A stretch of 10,491 nt of DNA from Nitrospinaceae bacterium (GCA_029261675.1 JAJDBA010000249.1:1-10491), one strand, 5' to 3'; counted from the first letter of the stretch, positions 1-7,627 are shown. Notes: generated by a model from the letters alone, not told the origin. Made by a program: numbers and translations.

Positions 1-17
1 CCGACCTACTGACAACA
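1..17. other. Possible older tRNA-Thr att remnant at window edge
   Basis: The first 12 bases (CCGACCTACTGA) are identical to part of the 48-bp att repeat, where they correspond to the tRNA anticodon-stem 3' arm and variable region. Five more scattered matches follow (ACAA and a T). The sequence runs off the window, so the upstream T-arm and acceptor part cannot be seen. If real, it would be a third copy of the tRNA 3' end in the same orientation, left by an earlier integration. Twelve identical bases at the window edge could also be part of another tRNA gene or chance. Confidence 0.35.
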
Positions 18-317
18 AGTATTCAACTCAAGGTTTAAAGGCGTTAGTTATTTCAATTTTTTACAAGCGGTCGCCTGTTGAAATATATCCCAAAACGTCC
101 TATTGCGCCCCAAAGCACAGCCCAATATCAGCATAAAAAACCTTCGTCCATTTTTATGGCGGAGGCGGTACAACGTCAAAGTGGCTTGGGGTCAGCGTCG
201 AAGTAAGCGAATTCCCAGCCTGTTCCCCGTCAGCTGAATCTGGTCCAAAATTGGTAAAAAGTTAAGAGACACTTTTTGTTCGAATAAATTATGAAACACC
301 CAATCATCTGGCGATGA
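13..317. other. Intergenic stretch with no recognised gene
   Basis: No reading frame with a convincing start and ribosome binding site, no tRNA, no repeat array and no clear terminator was seen here. It separates the possible edge att remnant from the stop codon of the broken acyltransferase gene on the minus strand. Confidence 0.5.
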
Positions 318-1387
318 TTATGCTTTAGCTATAAGCCTCTTTTCACCGAACTTTGTCGTCATATATAACAGCTTTTTTTCTATTAAATGGTAGCTCAAAA
401 AACCTGCTATGAGGACAGCAACGATCATCACAACAAGCATTACAATATTGTCCATATTCCCCTCAATTGCGAATGTGGCCCAAATCCGACCAATAACGCT
501 TAACACAATCACATGCGAAAGATAAATTGAGTAGGAAGCATTCCCAATGCTACGAAGCCAACCGGGCATAACTATCTTATTCTTTATTTCCAAGAGCAGT
601 GCTGCATAAAGGGTGAGAATAGCAGGCCCTCCGTAAACCAAAATTCTTGTCCACCCCTTAGGAGTAGCATTATCAATAAATGCATGAACAAAGTAGTAAC
701 TCAAAAACCATGCCAGGAATGCCAATAAAGTAAAAAGTTTTGCATGCCCAAACGAAGGATGTTTATAAAAGATGTGAGCCATCAAAACACCAATGATGAA
801 TTCAAATGTAAATGGATGTGTATAAACATCAATAAAAGAACTGCCTGACTGGCCGAAGTAATTATTAAGGACAATAATACATCCCCCCCAAATAATTAAT
901 CCAAACAACATCTTCTCCCTTGGCAGCAACAATAAAAATACAAAAATAAAATAAAAATACATTTCATGAATAAGAGTCCAACCAACATTTATCAAGGGAA
1001 GATACTCTTGAGGCAATAGCAGGTATGAAGAGATTATATTAACCTGATTTCCGTGAGCACTATTTACAATTGTAGGCTGAATGAGAAAAACACATAAAAT
1101 CAGACTACTGTAAAACCAATAGAGGGGATAAATGCGGGCACCCTATGGTACATAAATTTTTTAATGGCTCCGTTGCACTGAAAGGATTCGCGAGTCATAA
1201 CCACCATGACAAAACCACTTATCACAAAAAATAAATCCACGCCTGACTGACATATCATAAGAAAATCTGGCAAAATAAAATCAAATCCAGCGTATTTAAT
1301 TTCCATTGCACGGATGTGAAAGAAAACTAATAAGAGTACCGCTAACCCTCTCATTGCTTGAATGTTTTGAATTTTCCCCGACGGCAT
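318..1387 (-). pseudogene. Acyltransferase-3 family membrane protein, broken by one frameshift
   Basis: Acyltransferase-3 (OafA/YrhL type) proteins are inner-membrane enzymes that move acyl, usually acetyl, groups onto surface sugars such as O-antigen. The N-terminal 95-residue frame (ATG at 1387, GAGG ribosome site at 1397-1400) shows family hallmarks: QAMRG with Arg13, FFH with His24 at the end of the first membrane segment, and GVDLFFVISGF (49-59). At 1136-1139 one base appears to be missing. The -1 frame then reads RIYPLYWFYS, the expected continuation of YHRV-A-RIYPLYW, and stays open through VGWTLIHEMYF and several further membrane helices to the stop at 318. Restoring one base gives about 356 residues, normal for the family. 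It is either a recent pseudogene or a sequencing error. It lies outside the element bounded by the 48-bp repeat. The acceptor sugar cannot be deduced. Confidence 0.85.
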
Positions 1388-1767
1388 TTACCACAACCTC
1401 GCATTTCCAACATTAACTAAAAAATGAGCAAACTCAATATTGACAAGCCAATAAAATAAATGGGCCAAGTCTTTGCTTCACTTCATTTAAATTTCCGCAC
1501 CCCAAAAACCAGAGCCCTACCAGGACCCACTATACACTAAAGGGGGTTCTGCAATCGGCACAGTAAAAGCAGGTAAGTGTAAAGATGTTAAGCCTTTTTT
1601 CGACCGCCTTCAAATCTCACCGCTCCGAATCAAGAGTCCCATAAGAAAATCCTTCTCATTTTAAGGACTTTTAAAACCGGATTAAATTGACATAGGGAAA
1701 AGTTATGAAGAACTCGTCTTTACTTGCCCGCAAAAAATCTTATCGTATATGAAAGTATGAAAGAAAG
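1388..1767. other. Intergenic flank, no gene recognised
   Basis: AT-rich non-coding sequence between the broken acyltransferase gene and the left att repeat. It presumably holds the promoter of the acyltransferase gene. I see no convincing small ORF, RNA gene or strong terminator in it. Confidence 0.5.
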
Positions 1768-1815
1768 GAGCCGGTGAGAGGAGTCGAACCCCCGACCTAC
1801 TGATTACAAATCAGT
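1768..1815. repeat. Left attachment repeat (tRNA-Thr 3' fragment)
   Basis: All 48 bases are identical to 10351-10398. On the minus strand the copy corresponds to tRNA-Thr nucleotides 27-73 plus one base: anticodon stem-loop with UGU, variable region, T-arm and acceptor 3' strand. Sequence after 1815 no longer matches the tRNA D-arm and 5' acceptor, so no functional tRNA can form. The crossover occurred somewhere within these 48 bases. Confidence 0.95.
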
Positions 1816-1868
1816 GATCTCGCAATCCCCCGACTAACACCACCTACGCCATTCAATCCAAATACCCT

Positions 1869-1885
1869 TATAATGTAACATGTTA
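1869..1885 (+). promoter_or_regulatory. Candidate -10 box and short palindrome upstream of integrase
   Basis: TATAAT at 1869-1874 is a perfect -10 hexamer, followed directly by the 10-bp palindrome TAACATGTTA (1876-1885). No good -35 hexamer lies 16-18 bp upstream. A transcript from here would have a leader of roughly 160 nt crossing the putative arm sites and the core-like site before the integrase start. This is a weak call resting on the hexamer and position only. Confidence 0.25.
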
Positions 1886-1930
1886 ATACATTTTAGCTAC
1901 CTCTAAAACGAACATCTTACTTTACAACGT

Positions 1931-1950
1931 GGTAACTTACTGGTAACTTA
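1931..1950 (+). repeat. Putative left integrase arm-type sites (GGTAACTTA x2)
   Basis: GGTAACTTA occurs twice in direct orientation (1931-1939 and 1942-1950), spaced 11 bp start to start, about one helical turn. The same pair in the same orientation and with the same spacing occurs at 10285-10304 near the other end, with one mismatch in 20. Paired short direct repeats inside both element ends are what the arm-binding domain of tyrosine integrases typically recognises. The assignment is inferred from position and duplication. Confidence 0.7.
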
Positions 1951-2015
1951 AAGAGCAACTGATTATTTGAGGGCCGATTCTACCTCAATCACCATTCTGT
2001 TTGGTCCTCCCTCTT

Positions 2016-2036
2016 ACCTACTGATAAAAAATCAGG
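2016..2036. promoter_or_regulatory. att-core-like site overlapping the integrase ribosome binding site
   Basis: This stretch matches the att core segment 1795-1815 at 18 of 21 positions, including the CTGAT...ATCAG inverted arms that form the tRNA anticodon stem. It ends inside the AGGTGAG ribosome binding site (2034-2040) just before the integrase ATG at 2043. Integrase bound here, or the CTGAT-AAAAA-ATCAG hairpin in mRNA, would be placed to block integrase synthesis. An alternative is a relic of an earlier att rearrangement. Confidence 0.5.
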
Positions 2037-2042
2037 TGAGCC

Positions 2043-3233
2043 ATGAAAATAACAAAACGACTGATTGACGCTGCCAAATATGAAGGCAATGGAAAATCTC
2101 AAGACATCCGATGGGATGACCAGTTACCCGGATTTGGACTTCGAGTTTATCCAACAGGACGGAAGGCTTTTGTCCTTTCCTATCGGTCCAGTGGTCGGAA
2201 ACATATTATGACTGTTGGAACCTACGGACCCATCACTCTCGACCAAGCAAGACGAAAGGCTAAAACATATTTGGCTCAAGTTATTGATGGGGGTGATCCT
2301 CTGGATGCCCGCAGAAAGGTCGTCAGAGGGAAAACCATGAACGATCTTTGCACTGACTACCTTGAAAGGTATGCCAAGCCGCGCAAGAAAACGTGGAAGG
2401 AGGATGAGAGACGGATTGACCGCCACATTCGTCCACTGTGGGGTGGCATCAAGGTCAAGGCGATTAAACGTTCGGATATTTCCACCTTTCATCATAAGTT
2501 GGGCAAAACCGCTCCCTACGAAGCCAACCGAATTCTTGCCTTGCTCTCAAAGATGTTTGAGCTAGCAGGTCAATGGGGGTTTATTGAGGAAGGCTCTCCC
2601 AATCCCGCTCACAAGATTGAGAAGTTCAAAGAAGATAAAAGGGACCGCTGGCTTACACAAGAGGAACTCCCCCAGTTGGCGGAAGCAATAGACCGCGATC
2701 CCAACACTTATGTAAGGGCCGCACTGTGGCTCTATCTGTTGACAGGCTTGAGGCGATCCGAGTTACTGCAACTCAAGTGGTCGAATATTGATTTCAATCG
2801 AAATGAAATCAGATTGGCAGACACCAAAGCGGGCCGCCCTCATTACGTCCCTCTCTCCACTCAAGCTGTTCAACTCATCAAGACCATACCGAGACTGGAC
2901 GACAACCCTCACATCTTCCCAGGTGCAAGGCAGGGCAAACCTCTGGTCAACATTGGAAAGCCATGGAACCGGATACGGAAAGAAGCGAACGTTGAGGATG
3001 TACGACTCCATGATCTTCGCCGAACGGTTGGTAGTTGGCTGGTACAGTCAGGGAAAAGCCTTCATCTCGTTGGCCGGGTACTCGGTCATTCCAATGCAAC
3101 AACCACCCAGATTTATGCACGCTTCGCACAGGATCATGTGAAGGAAGCACTGGAAGCCCACGGTGAGCAGATTATTGGAGTGGCAGGGAAAAGGCCGGTT
3201 GGGAAGGTGACTAAACTTCGGAAGGCAGAATAA
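2043..3233 (+). CDS. Tyrosine recombinase / integrase
   Basis: This 396-residue phage- and island-type integrase catalyses excision and integration at the tRNA-Thr att site. Residues 1-90 form a DUF4102-like arm-binding domain (ITKRLIDAA, LPGFGLRVYPTGRKAFVLSYR, TVGTYGPITLDQAR). About 97-185 form the SAM-like core-binding domain. The catalytic domain holds the full active-site set: Arg237 in TGLRRSE, Lys262 in TKAGRPHYVPL, His323 and Arg326 in HDLR, His349 in LGH, and nucleophile Tyr358 in TTQIYARF. Length is normal for the P4-integrase-like group and the gene looks intact. ATG at 2043 is chosen for the AGGTGAG site at 2034-2040. The stop overlaps the next start (TAATG), implying coupled translation. 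An att-core-like sequence overlaps its ribosome site, suggesting autoregulation. Confidence 0.97.
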   Translation: MKITKRLIDAAKYEGNGKSQDIRWDDQLPGFGLRVYPTGRKAFVLSYRSSGRKHIMTVGTYGPITLDQARRKAKTYLAQVIDGGDPLDARRKVVRGKTMNDLCTDYLERYAKPRKKTWKEDERRIDRHIRPLWGGIKVKAIKRSDISTFHHKLGKTAPYEANRILALLSKMFELAGQWGFIEEGSPNPAHKIEKFKEDKRDRWLTQEELPQLAEAIDRDPNTYVRAALWLYLLTGLRRSELLQLKWSNIDFNRNEIRLADTKAGRPHYVPLSTQAVQLIKTIPRLDDNPHIFPGARQGKPLVNIGKPWNRIRKEANVEDVRLHDLRRTVGSWLVQSGKSLHLVGRVLGHSNATTTQIYARFAQDHVKEALEAHGEQIIGVAGKRPVGKVTKLRKAE

Positions 3234-4147
3234 TGAAAAAACCAAAAGAATACAATTTTTATAAAGATAGATTCAAAAGAAAATACCGAGATTTCAATAG
3301 GTCCCTGGAATACAACAACGAAGGAAGGAAAGGCAATAGGCTTCGCGATGAAATCCAAAAATTGAAAACTATTAATTTGGATGAGGAGGGAAAGCCCTTA
3401 TTCCATCGTAATGCAGGGGATTTTCAACTACTGAAAAACTATATAAAGGATTTATGTTTTATTGCTTATCGAGAGGGAAAAAACAACAAAACAGGGAATG
3501 AAAAAGGAAAGGATTATTCCCAGGCCTCAAGAGATCACAGCCGGAAATTGTTCAAACAATTACCGGAACAAATTAATGCAATCGAAAGTTTTATTAAATT
3601 TTTTAAGGATTATCCTGAATTGGATGATGAGGTTTGCGTAACGCTTTCGGATAAAGCGAAAGAGTATCTTAAGGTAAATAACCCCAGGATCAATGCCGAA
3701 AAATTGATTTATGAAATACCTTCATTAAGGAAAGACCTGCTACCTCACCTAAGGGGTTATTTAAAGCTTAAACTGGAACAAAAAAAAGATATCTTTAGTA
3801 ATTCTTTGAGTAATTCTTTGTCATCTGATAGAAGATTCCTTTTGCTCTGTAATAAACCAATTCAACCGCAGGGGGAGCATGGGGAACCGGTGATTGTCTC
3901 GCTTGAATTTACGCTTGTGTTTTTATTGAGGCGGTATTGCGATTCAAAACTTAAAGGAAACGATTGGCACAACAACCTCAATCGCCCTATGCACAGGTCC
4001 CCGCAGAAAAGAAAAAAAATGGAATTCTATGGTTTGACTGGAAGAATTGTTAACGCTGCCGGATTATATCCAGCCGGTATGGAATTTAGCGCTAAGAAAG
4101 TTAGAGACCGGCTTAAGAAGCCTGAAAAAGATTGTGTGCTGTCATAA
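3233..4147 (+). CDS. Unknown basic protein coupled to integrase
   Basis: I do not recognise a family for this 304-residue protein. It begins in the TAATG overlap with the integrase stop, so it is almost certainly translated with it. It is lysine-rich and hydrophilic with no signal peptide or membrane segment, so it is likely cytoplasmic. Residues 1-60 and about 95-185 look helical and charged. A small tandem repeat (NSLSNSLS, about 189-196) marks a linker. The C-terminal part (about 200-300) is more mixed and reads like a folded domain, with EPVIVSLEFTLVFLLRRYCD and a late GLTGRIVNAAGLYPAG segment. Codons are more AT-rich than in the integrase. Its position suggests a role in recombination or element control, which is inference only; it could equally be cargo. 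Confidence 0.85.
   Translation: MKKPKEYNFYKDRFKRKYRDFNRSLEYNNEGRKGNRLRDEIQKLKTINLDEEGKPLFHRNAGDFQLLKNYIKDLCFIAYREGKNNKTGNEKGKDYSQASRDHSRKLFKQLPEQINAIESFIKFFKDYPELDDEVCVTLSDKAKEYLKVNNPRINAEKLIYEIPSLRKDLLPHLRGYLKLKLEQKKDIFSNSLSNSLSSDRRFLLLCNKPIQPQGEHGEPVIVSLEFTLVFLLRRYCDSKLKGNDWHNNLNRPMHRSPQKRKKMEFYGLTGRIVNAAGLYPAGMEFSAKKVRDRLKKPEKDCVLS
3797..3820 (+). repeat. 12-bp tandem duplication inside the 304-aa gene
   Basis: AGTAATTCTTTG is repeated twice head to tail (3797-3808, 3809-3820), encoding the NSLSNSLS linker. The perfect identity suggests a recent slippage duplication; the frame is kept. Confidence 0.8.
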
Positions 4148-4198
4148 CCGTTAATCAAGCAGAAAACATTCCCAAAATTTGAGCCAATGTATTCCAAC

Positions 4199-4226
4199 TG
4201 ACAGTCCCAGTGACACGCGCTAAGCT
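4199..4226 (+). promoter_or_regulatory. Weak promoter/operator candidate upstream of the AlpA-like gene
   Basis: The 109-bp gap before the regulator gene contains CTGACA (4198-4203, one mismatch to the -35 consensus), a 17-bp spacer and a poor -10 (TAAGCT, 4221-4226). TGACA occurs twice, 12 bp apart (4199-4203 and 4211-4215), which could be a regulator half-site pair. The gap is the natural place for an AlpA-responsive promoter that drives the three-gene replication unit, but the hexamers are weak. Confidence 0.25.
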
Positions 4227-4256
4227 ACCCGGAGTACTAATAATCAAGGGGTAGCC

Positions 4257-4535
4257 ATGAAGACAACACCTCCATCACGCAGTACCCAACACCATCAACC
4301 GGCTCCACAGAACGACCTCCACGCTCTGATGAAAGAAAATGCGGCGGCGGACTTTTGCGGCGTCACTCCCCGAACGCTCCAAGGCTTCAGGCTGAAAGGC
4401 CGAGGGCCAAGGTTCGTCAAAATCAGTGCCCGATGCATTCGCTACCGTAAGGTTGACCTGATCGAATGGCAGGAGTCGCTCCTGGTTCAGAGTACCAGCG
4501 AAAACAAAATAGCCATGGAGGGGGAAAAATCATGA
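4257..4535 (+). CDS. AlpA-like HTH_17 DNA-binding protein (regulator/excisionase)
   Basis: This 92-residue protein has one winged-helix/MerR-like HTH_17 domain at about residues 28-72: AADFCGVTPRTLQGFRLKGRGPRFVKIS and RYRKVDLIEW. The GRGPxFVK turn followed by RYRxxDLxxW is the hallmark of AlpA/excisionase-type proteins, which bind element DNA to direct excision or activate element genes. The first 25 residues are a polar Pro/Gln/His-rich tail. The AAGGGG ribosome site at 4246-4251 lies 5 nt from the ATG. The stop overlaps the next start in ATGA, so it heads an operon with the zinc-ribbon protein and the primase. Whether it acts as excisionase, activator or both cannot be read from sequence. 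Confidence 0.92.
   Translation: MKTTPPSRSTQHHQPAPQNDLHALMKENAAADFCGVTPRTLQGFRLKGRGPRFVKISARCIRYRKVDLIEWQESLLVQSTSENKIAMEGEKS
4517..4524 (+). promoter_or_regulatory. Ribosome binding site setting the zinc-ribbon start
   Basis: GGAGGGGG lies 7 nt before the ATG at 4532 and inside the end of the AlpA-like gene. It favours this start over the in-frame ATG at 4466, which would add 22 residues overlapping the regulator in another frame. Confidence 0.75.
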
Positions 4536-4879
4536 AGCGTTATTGCGCGGGTTTTGAATGCGAGGAGTGCGGGCAAGAAAATCATTTTCTTGCCCCGCTC
4601 CAACTTAAGTCCCAAGCTGAACATGTGCAATGTAGAAGATGTGGAAAAGCCAATGATTGGCGGTTTAAGGGGAAGGATCATGGAAACTCAGTGGATTCGG
4701 ATTCAAGTTTGAAAGATGCGAGGGATGGAGTCTTATATATTAGCTATTTTCACTGCCACAAGTGTTTTTGGAAATACCCAGTATTTCTCGACCCCCCAGA
4801 TATTGGCGGTGAAAAAATTGAGCGCTGTTTGACCTGCGGGTCAATCGGGGAACTTGATGATGAAGGGGTTTGGTGGTGA
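4532..4879 (+). CDS. Double zinc-ribbon protein
   Basis: This 115-residue protein of unknown function has two CxxC...CxxC zinc-binding modules: Cys10/Cys13 with Cys34/Cys37, and Cys75/Cys78 with Cys99/Cys102. The second is flanked by aromatic residues (FHCHKCFWKYP). No membrane or signal sequence is present. The start is in the ATGA overlap with the AlpA-like gene and the stop overlaps the primase ATG (TGATG), so all three are translationally coupled. In that position it may be a DNA- or protein-binding accessory of the primase-helicase, for example in origin recognition or single-strand binding. That role is inferred from context alone. Confidence 0.85.
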   Translation: MKRYCAGFECEECGQENHFLAPLQLKSQAEHVQCRRCGKANDWRFKGKDHGNSVDSDSSLKDARDGVLYISYFHCHKCFWKYPVFLDPPDIGGEKIERCLTCGSIGELDDEGVWW

Positions 4880-7599
4880 TGGATAAAATTAAGCTGGATT
4901 CAGCCAAACTATTGGCCCAGAGGGGCTGGCATGTTTTCCCTGTTCATTCTGTGCGGGATGGGGCTTGTACCTGTTCCAAAGCGGATTGCACCTCTTCAGG
5001 CAAGCACCCGAGAACCAAGCGGGGGTTTAAAGATGCTTCAACTGATCTCAATCAAATTGAGCGGTGGTGGCAATCATGGCCGGATGCCAATATCGGGTTA
5101 TCCACCGGCCCGTCTGGCCTTGCTGTATTGGATGTGGACGCTAAGAATGGCGGCTTTGATAGCCTGAAGGCATTGCTAGACCAACATGGAGAACTGCCGG
5201 ATACCCTGGTTTGTGAAACGGGTGGAGAGGGAAAGCATTATTATTTTATAAGACCAGAAGGAGGGCTCCCGAGTAAAAATGGAGTCATTGCTTCTGGGAT
5301 CGATTTCAAGTGTGATGGGGGCTATGTGATTGCCCCACCCTCCAACCATTCCTCCGGCAAAGAATATGTCTGGCAGGACTTTATTGATCCCAATCAAAAA
5401 GAAATTGCCGAACTCCCACAATGGATATCTGACTCAATAAAGGGTGGGGGAAAAACTCGGAAAAATAGTGAGAATAAAACTTCCAACATCATCCATGAGG
5501 GAGGGCGCAACGACTTTTTAACATCGGAGGCGGGACGTATGCGGCGTAGAGGAAAAGAAGAACCTGAAATATACGCTTCCCTGTATGAAATTAATAAATC
5601 TAAATGCGATCCTCCGTTAGCAGACCAAGAGGTCCAGGGCATTGCCCAGTCGATTGGTCGATATGAGCCGCCAGAACCAATGAAAGTCGCGGGGTCCTAT
5701 GAGATGGGATCGGGAGGGACTTTCTGGAATAAGGCAAAAAAGAATGACGATGTAGAAAGAAAACGTCTTGCAAACTTTGAGGCCCGGATTGTTTCGGAAA
5801 TTGTAGAAGACGATGGCCTGGAGTCCTCTCGCCGGTTTGAGTTGGAAGCATTTTTGAATGGCAAAACCGCAACCTTTTGTGTAAGCGAAACCGAGTTTCG
5901 TGGCTTAAAATGGGTTTTGCGAGAGTTGGGCGCTAAGGCTATTATTTCTCCGGGCTTCGCAAGCGAAGATCACCTGCGGGTGGCCATTCAAGAGTTTTCT
6001 GAAAATTCAAAAACCCGTTGCGTATATGCTCATATTGGTTGGAGAACAATTGGAAAGGATTGGGTCTATCTAACCAATGGTTGCTCAATTGGATCAGAGG
6101 GCCAGAAAAACGAAATTGAAGTTCAAATGGGTGATACTCGCCTGAAACATTATTCACTTCCTGATGTTCCTAAGAGCAATTTACTGAAAAGTTTGATTCC
6201 CTCATTGTTTGATTTTCTAGCAATTGGCCCTAAAAACATTACGGTTCCTCTACTTTCAGCAATATTCAGAGCGCCCTTGGGGGAGGCTTCTCCAATTGAT
6301 TTCTCAATTTTTTTGGTGGGTCCATCCGGCTGTTATAAAAGTGAATTAACGGCTATTGCCCAATCGTTTTGGGGGAGCGTTTTTAATGGGAAATGTTTGC
6401 CTGGAAACTGGAGTTCAACGGCCAATACCTTGGAAGCACAGGCATTTTCAATTAAAGACGGAATTTTCACGATTGATGACTTTGCCCCCTCCGGAACCCA
6501 GACTGATATAGCAAGGCTCCATCGAGACGCAGACCGGATTTTCAGGTCTCAGGGCAATCAAGCCGGACGGGGTAGGATGCGAGCTGATGGTAGCATTCGG
6601 CCAGAGAAATACCCCCGAGGCTTGATAATTTCTAGCGGGGAAGATGTCCCCAAGGGGCATTCAGTCCGGGCGCGTTGTTTGATTTTAGAAAATTCCAAAG
6701 GCGACATTGACCTGGAAAAACTGTCTCTATGCCAAAAACAAGCGGAGGATGGAATTTTTTCATCAATTATGGCCGCTTTTGTTAGATGGCTGGCATCTCA
6801 AATGGATGAATTAAAAAAAGAGATGCCCAAGAAAAAAATTGAGTTGAGGAAAAAGGCAAGAGAGGCGCATTGCTCTCATGCCCGGACCCCCGACTTGATG
6901 GCCTCATTGATGTTGGGGTGGCTCACTTTTCTGGATTTCATCGAGGCAGAAGCCAGCACTGACCCGGCGGACCGTTTGGAACTTGAAAAGGAAGGGTGGG
7001 AATACTGCAAGCAAGCGGCCATGGCTCAGGGAGGGCACCAGGCCAGTGAGGATCCCGCACTTCGATTTCTGGAGTTACTGGAGTCCGCTTTTGTTAACGG
7101 AAGGGCGCATTTAGTAACCCTTAAAGAAGAGGGGCAACCCATGAACCCAACCAACTGGGGCTGGCAAAGTAATAGCCTTGGTGGTTCATCATTTTTTGAG
7201 CCTAGAGGGGAAAAGGTGGGCTGGGTTGATGAAAAAGGAGACCTCTTTTTCGACCCGGACGCTGTATTCGCCGTGGTCCAGAAACTAGCCAGAGACCAGG
7301 GCAGTCAAATTCCGGTGACCCAGCAGACCCTTTGGAAAAGACTGGATGAAAAAGGCAGGATCAAAACTAAAGAGCAGGGTCGAAATACCATAAGAAAATT
7401 GATCCAAGGTAACAACAAAAGGGTTTTGAATATTCTATTAGCCCCTTGCAACCAGAAACCGGACAAATCGGACAATATGAGCATAACCACCAATGAGGCC
7501 GCAGAAAACGGCCTTCAGGTGTCCACTTTTTTGCCCAAAAACTCCGGACTGCCTTCCAAACTGGACAATAAAAGTGGGCAAAAAAACTGTTTAAATTAG
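4879..7599 (+). CDS. AEP primase/polymerase-helicase replication protein
   Basis: This 906-residue protein is probably the element's replication initiator. Residues 8-185 are a bifunctional primase-polymerase (Prim-Pol) domain: a Cys30/Cys32/Cys37/His43 metal-binding cluster, GLAVLDVDAKNGG with catalytic Asp85 and Asp87, GGEGKHYYF with His120, and GIDFKCDGGYVIAPPS with Asp142. Residues about 205-262 resemble PriCT_1 (GGRNDFLTSEAGRMRRRG and CDPPLADQEV). A DUF927-like helicase/ATPase region follows (HIGWRTIGKDWVYL, 385-398), with the Walker A variant GPSGCYKS (481-488), Walker B FTIDDFAPSGT (530-540) and SVRARCLILE with candidate arginine fingers Arg597/Arg599. Tyr486 replaces the usual P-loop glycine, as I recall from relatives with a similar GPTGxFKT loop. 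The tail (857-906) is polar, rich in Asp-Lys-Ser/Asn and encodes short GGACAA repeats. ATG 4879 overlaps the previous stop; upstream in-frame GTG/TTG codons are less likely starts. Confidence 0.95.
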   Translation: MDKIKLDSAKLLAQRGWHVFPVHSVRDGACTCSKADCTSSGKHPRTKRGFKDASTDLNQIERWWQSWPDANIGLSTGPSGLAVLDVDAKNGGFDSLKALLDQHGELPDTLVCETGGEGKHYYFIRPEGGLPSKNGVIASGIDFKCDGGYVIAPPSNHSSGKEYVWQDFIDPNQKEIAELPQWISDSIKGGGKTRKNSENKTSNIIHEGGRNDFLTSEAGRMRRRGKEEPEIYASLYEINKSKCDPPLADQEVQGIAQSIGRYEPPEPMKVAGSYEMGSGGTFWNKAKKNDDVERKRLANFEARIVSEIVEDDGLESSRRFELEAFLNGKTATFCVSETEFRGLKWVLRELGAKAIISPGFASEDHLRVAIQEFSENSKTRCVYAHIGWRTIGKDWVYLTNGCSIGSEGQKNEIEVQMGDTRLKHYSLPDVPKSNLLKSLIPSLFDFLAIGPKNITVPLLSAIFRAPLGEASPIDFSIFLVGPSGCYKSELTAIAQSFWGSVFNGKCLPGNWSSTANTLEAQAFSIKDGIFTIDDFAPSGTQTDIARLHRDADRIFRSQGNQAGRGRMRADGSIRPEKYPRGLIISSGEDVPKGHSVRARCLILENSKGDIDLEKLSLCQKQAEDGIFSSIMAAFVRWLASQMDELKKEMPKKKIELRKKAREAHCSHARTPDLMASLMLGWLTFLDFIEAEASTDPADRLELEKEGWEYCKQAAMAQGGHQASEDPALRFLELLESAFVNGRAHLVTLKEEGQPMNPTNWGWQSNSLGGSSFFEPRGEKVGWVDEKGDLFFDPDAVFAVVQKLARDQGSQIPVTQQTLWKRLDEKGRIKTKEQGRNTIRKLIQGNNKRVLNILLAPCNQKPDKSDNMSITTNEAAENGLQVSTFLPKNSGLPSKLDNKSGQKNCLN

Positions 7600-7627
7600 G
7601 GATATGACCGGAATGCCCAGTTTGTCC
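7461..7627. repeat. Short GGACAA repeats at the primase 3' end (possible origin)
   Basis: GGACAA occurs at 7461-7466 and 7470-7475 (9-bp period) and at 7563-7568, with a variant GGGCAA at 7576-7581 and an inverted copy at 7622-7627 just past the stop codon. An AT-rich stretch lies between at about 7580-7597. Clustered hexamers with an AT-rich segment beside a replication gene are compatible with an origin, but the hexamer is short and the copies may reflect the DKSDN-type protein tail. Confidence 0.3.

Noticed and set aside
1768..1850. A second full tRNA-Thr gene at the left end
   Set aside because: Identity to the tRNA stops at 1815. The sequence that should hold the D-arm and 5' acceptor does not pair and contains extra bases, so only the 3' part is present.
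2124..3245. Several antisense and alternate-frame open frames over the integrase gene
   Set aside because: They lie wholly or mostly within the integrase, which has all catalytic residues. None shows a family motif or a ribosome site of its own.
4466..4531. Upstream ATG extending the zinc-ribbon protein by 22 residues
   Set aside because: The extension overlaps the AlpA-like gene in another frame. GGAGGGGG before ATG 4532 and the ATGA overlap point to the shorter start.
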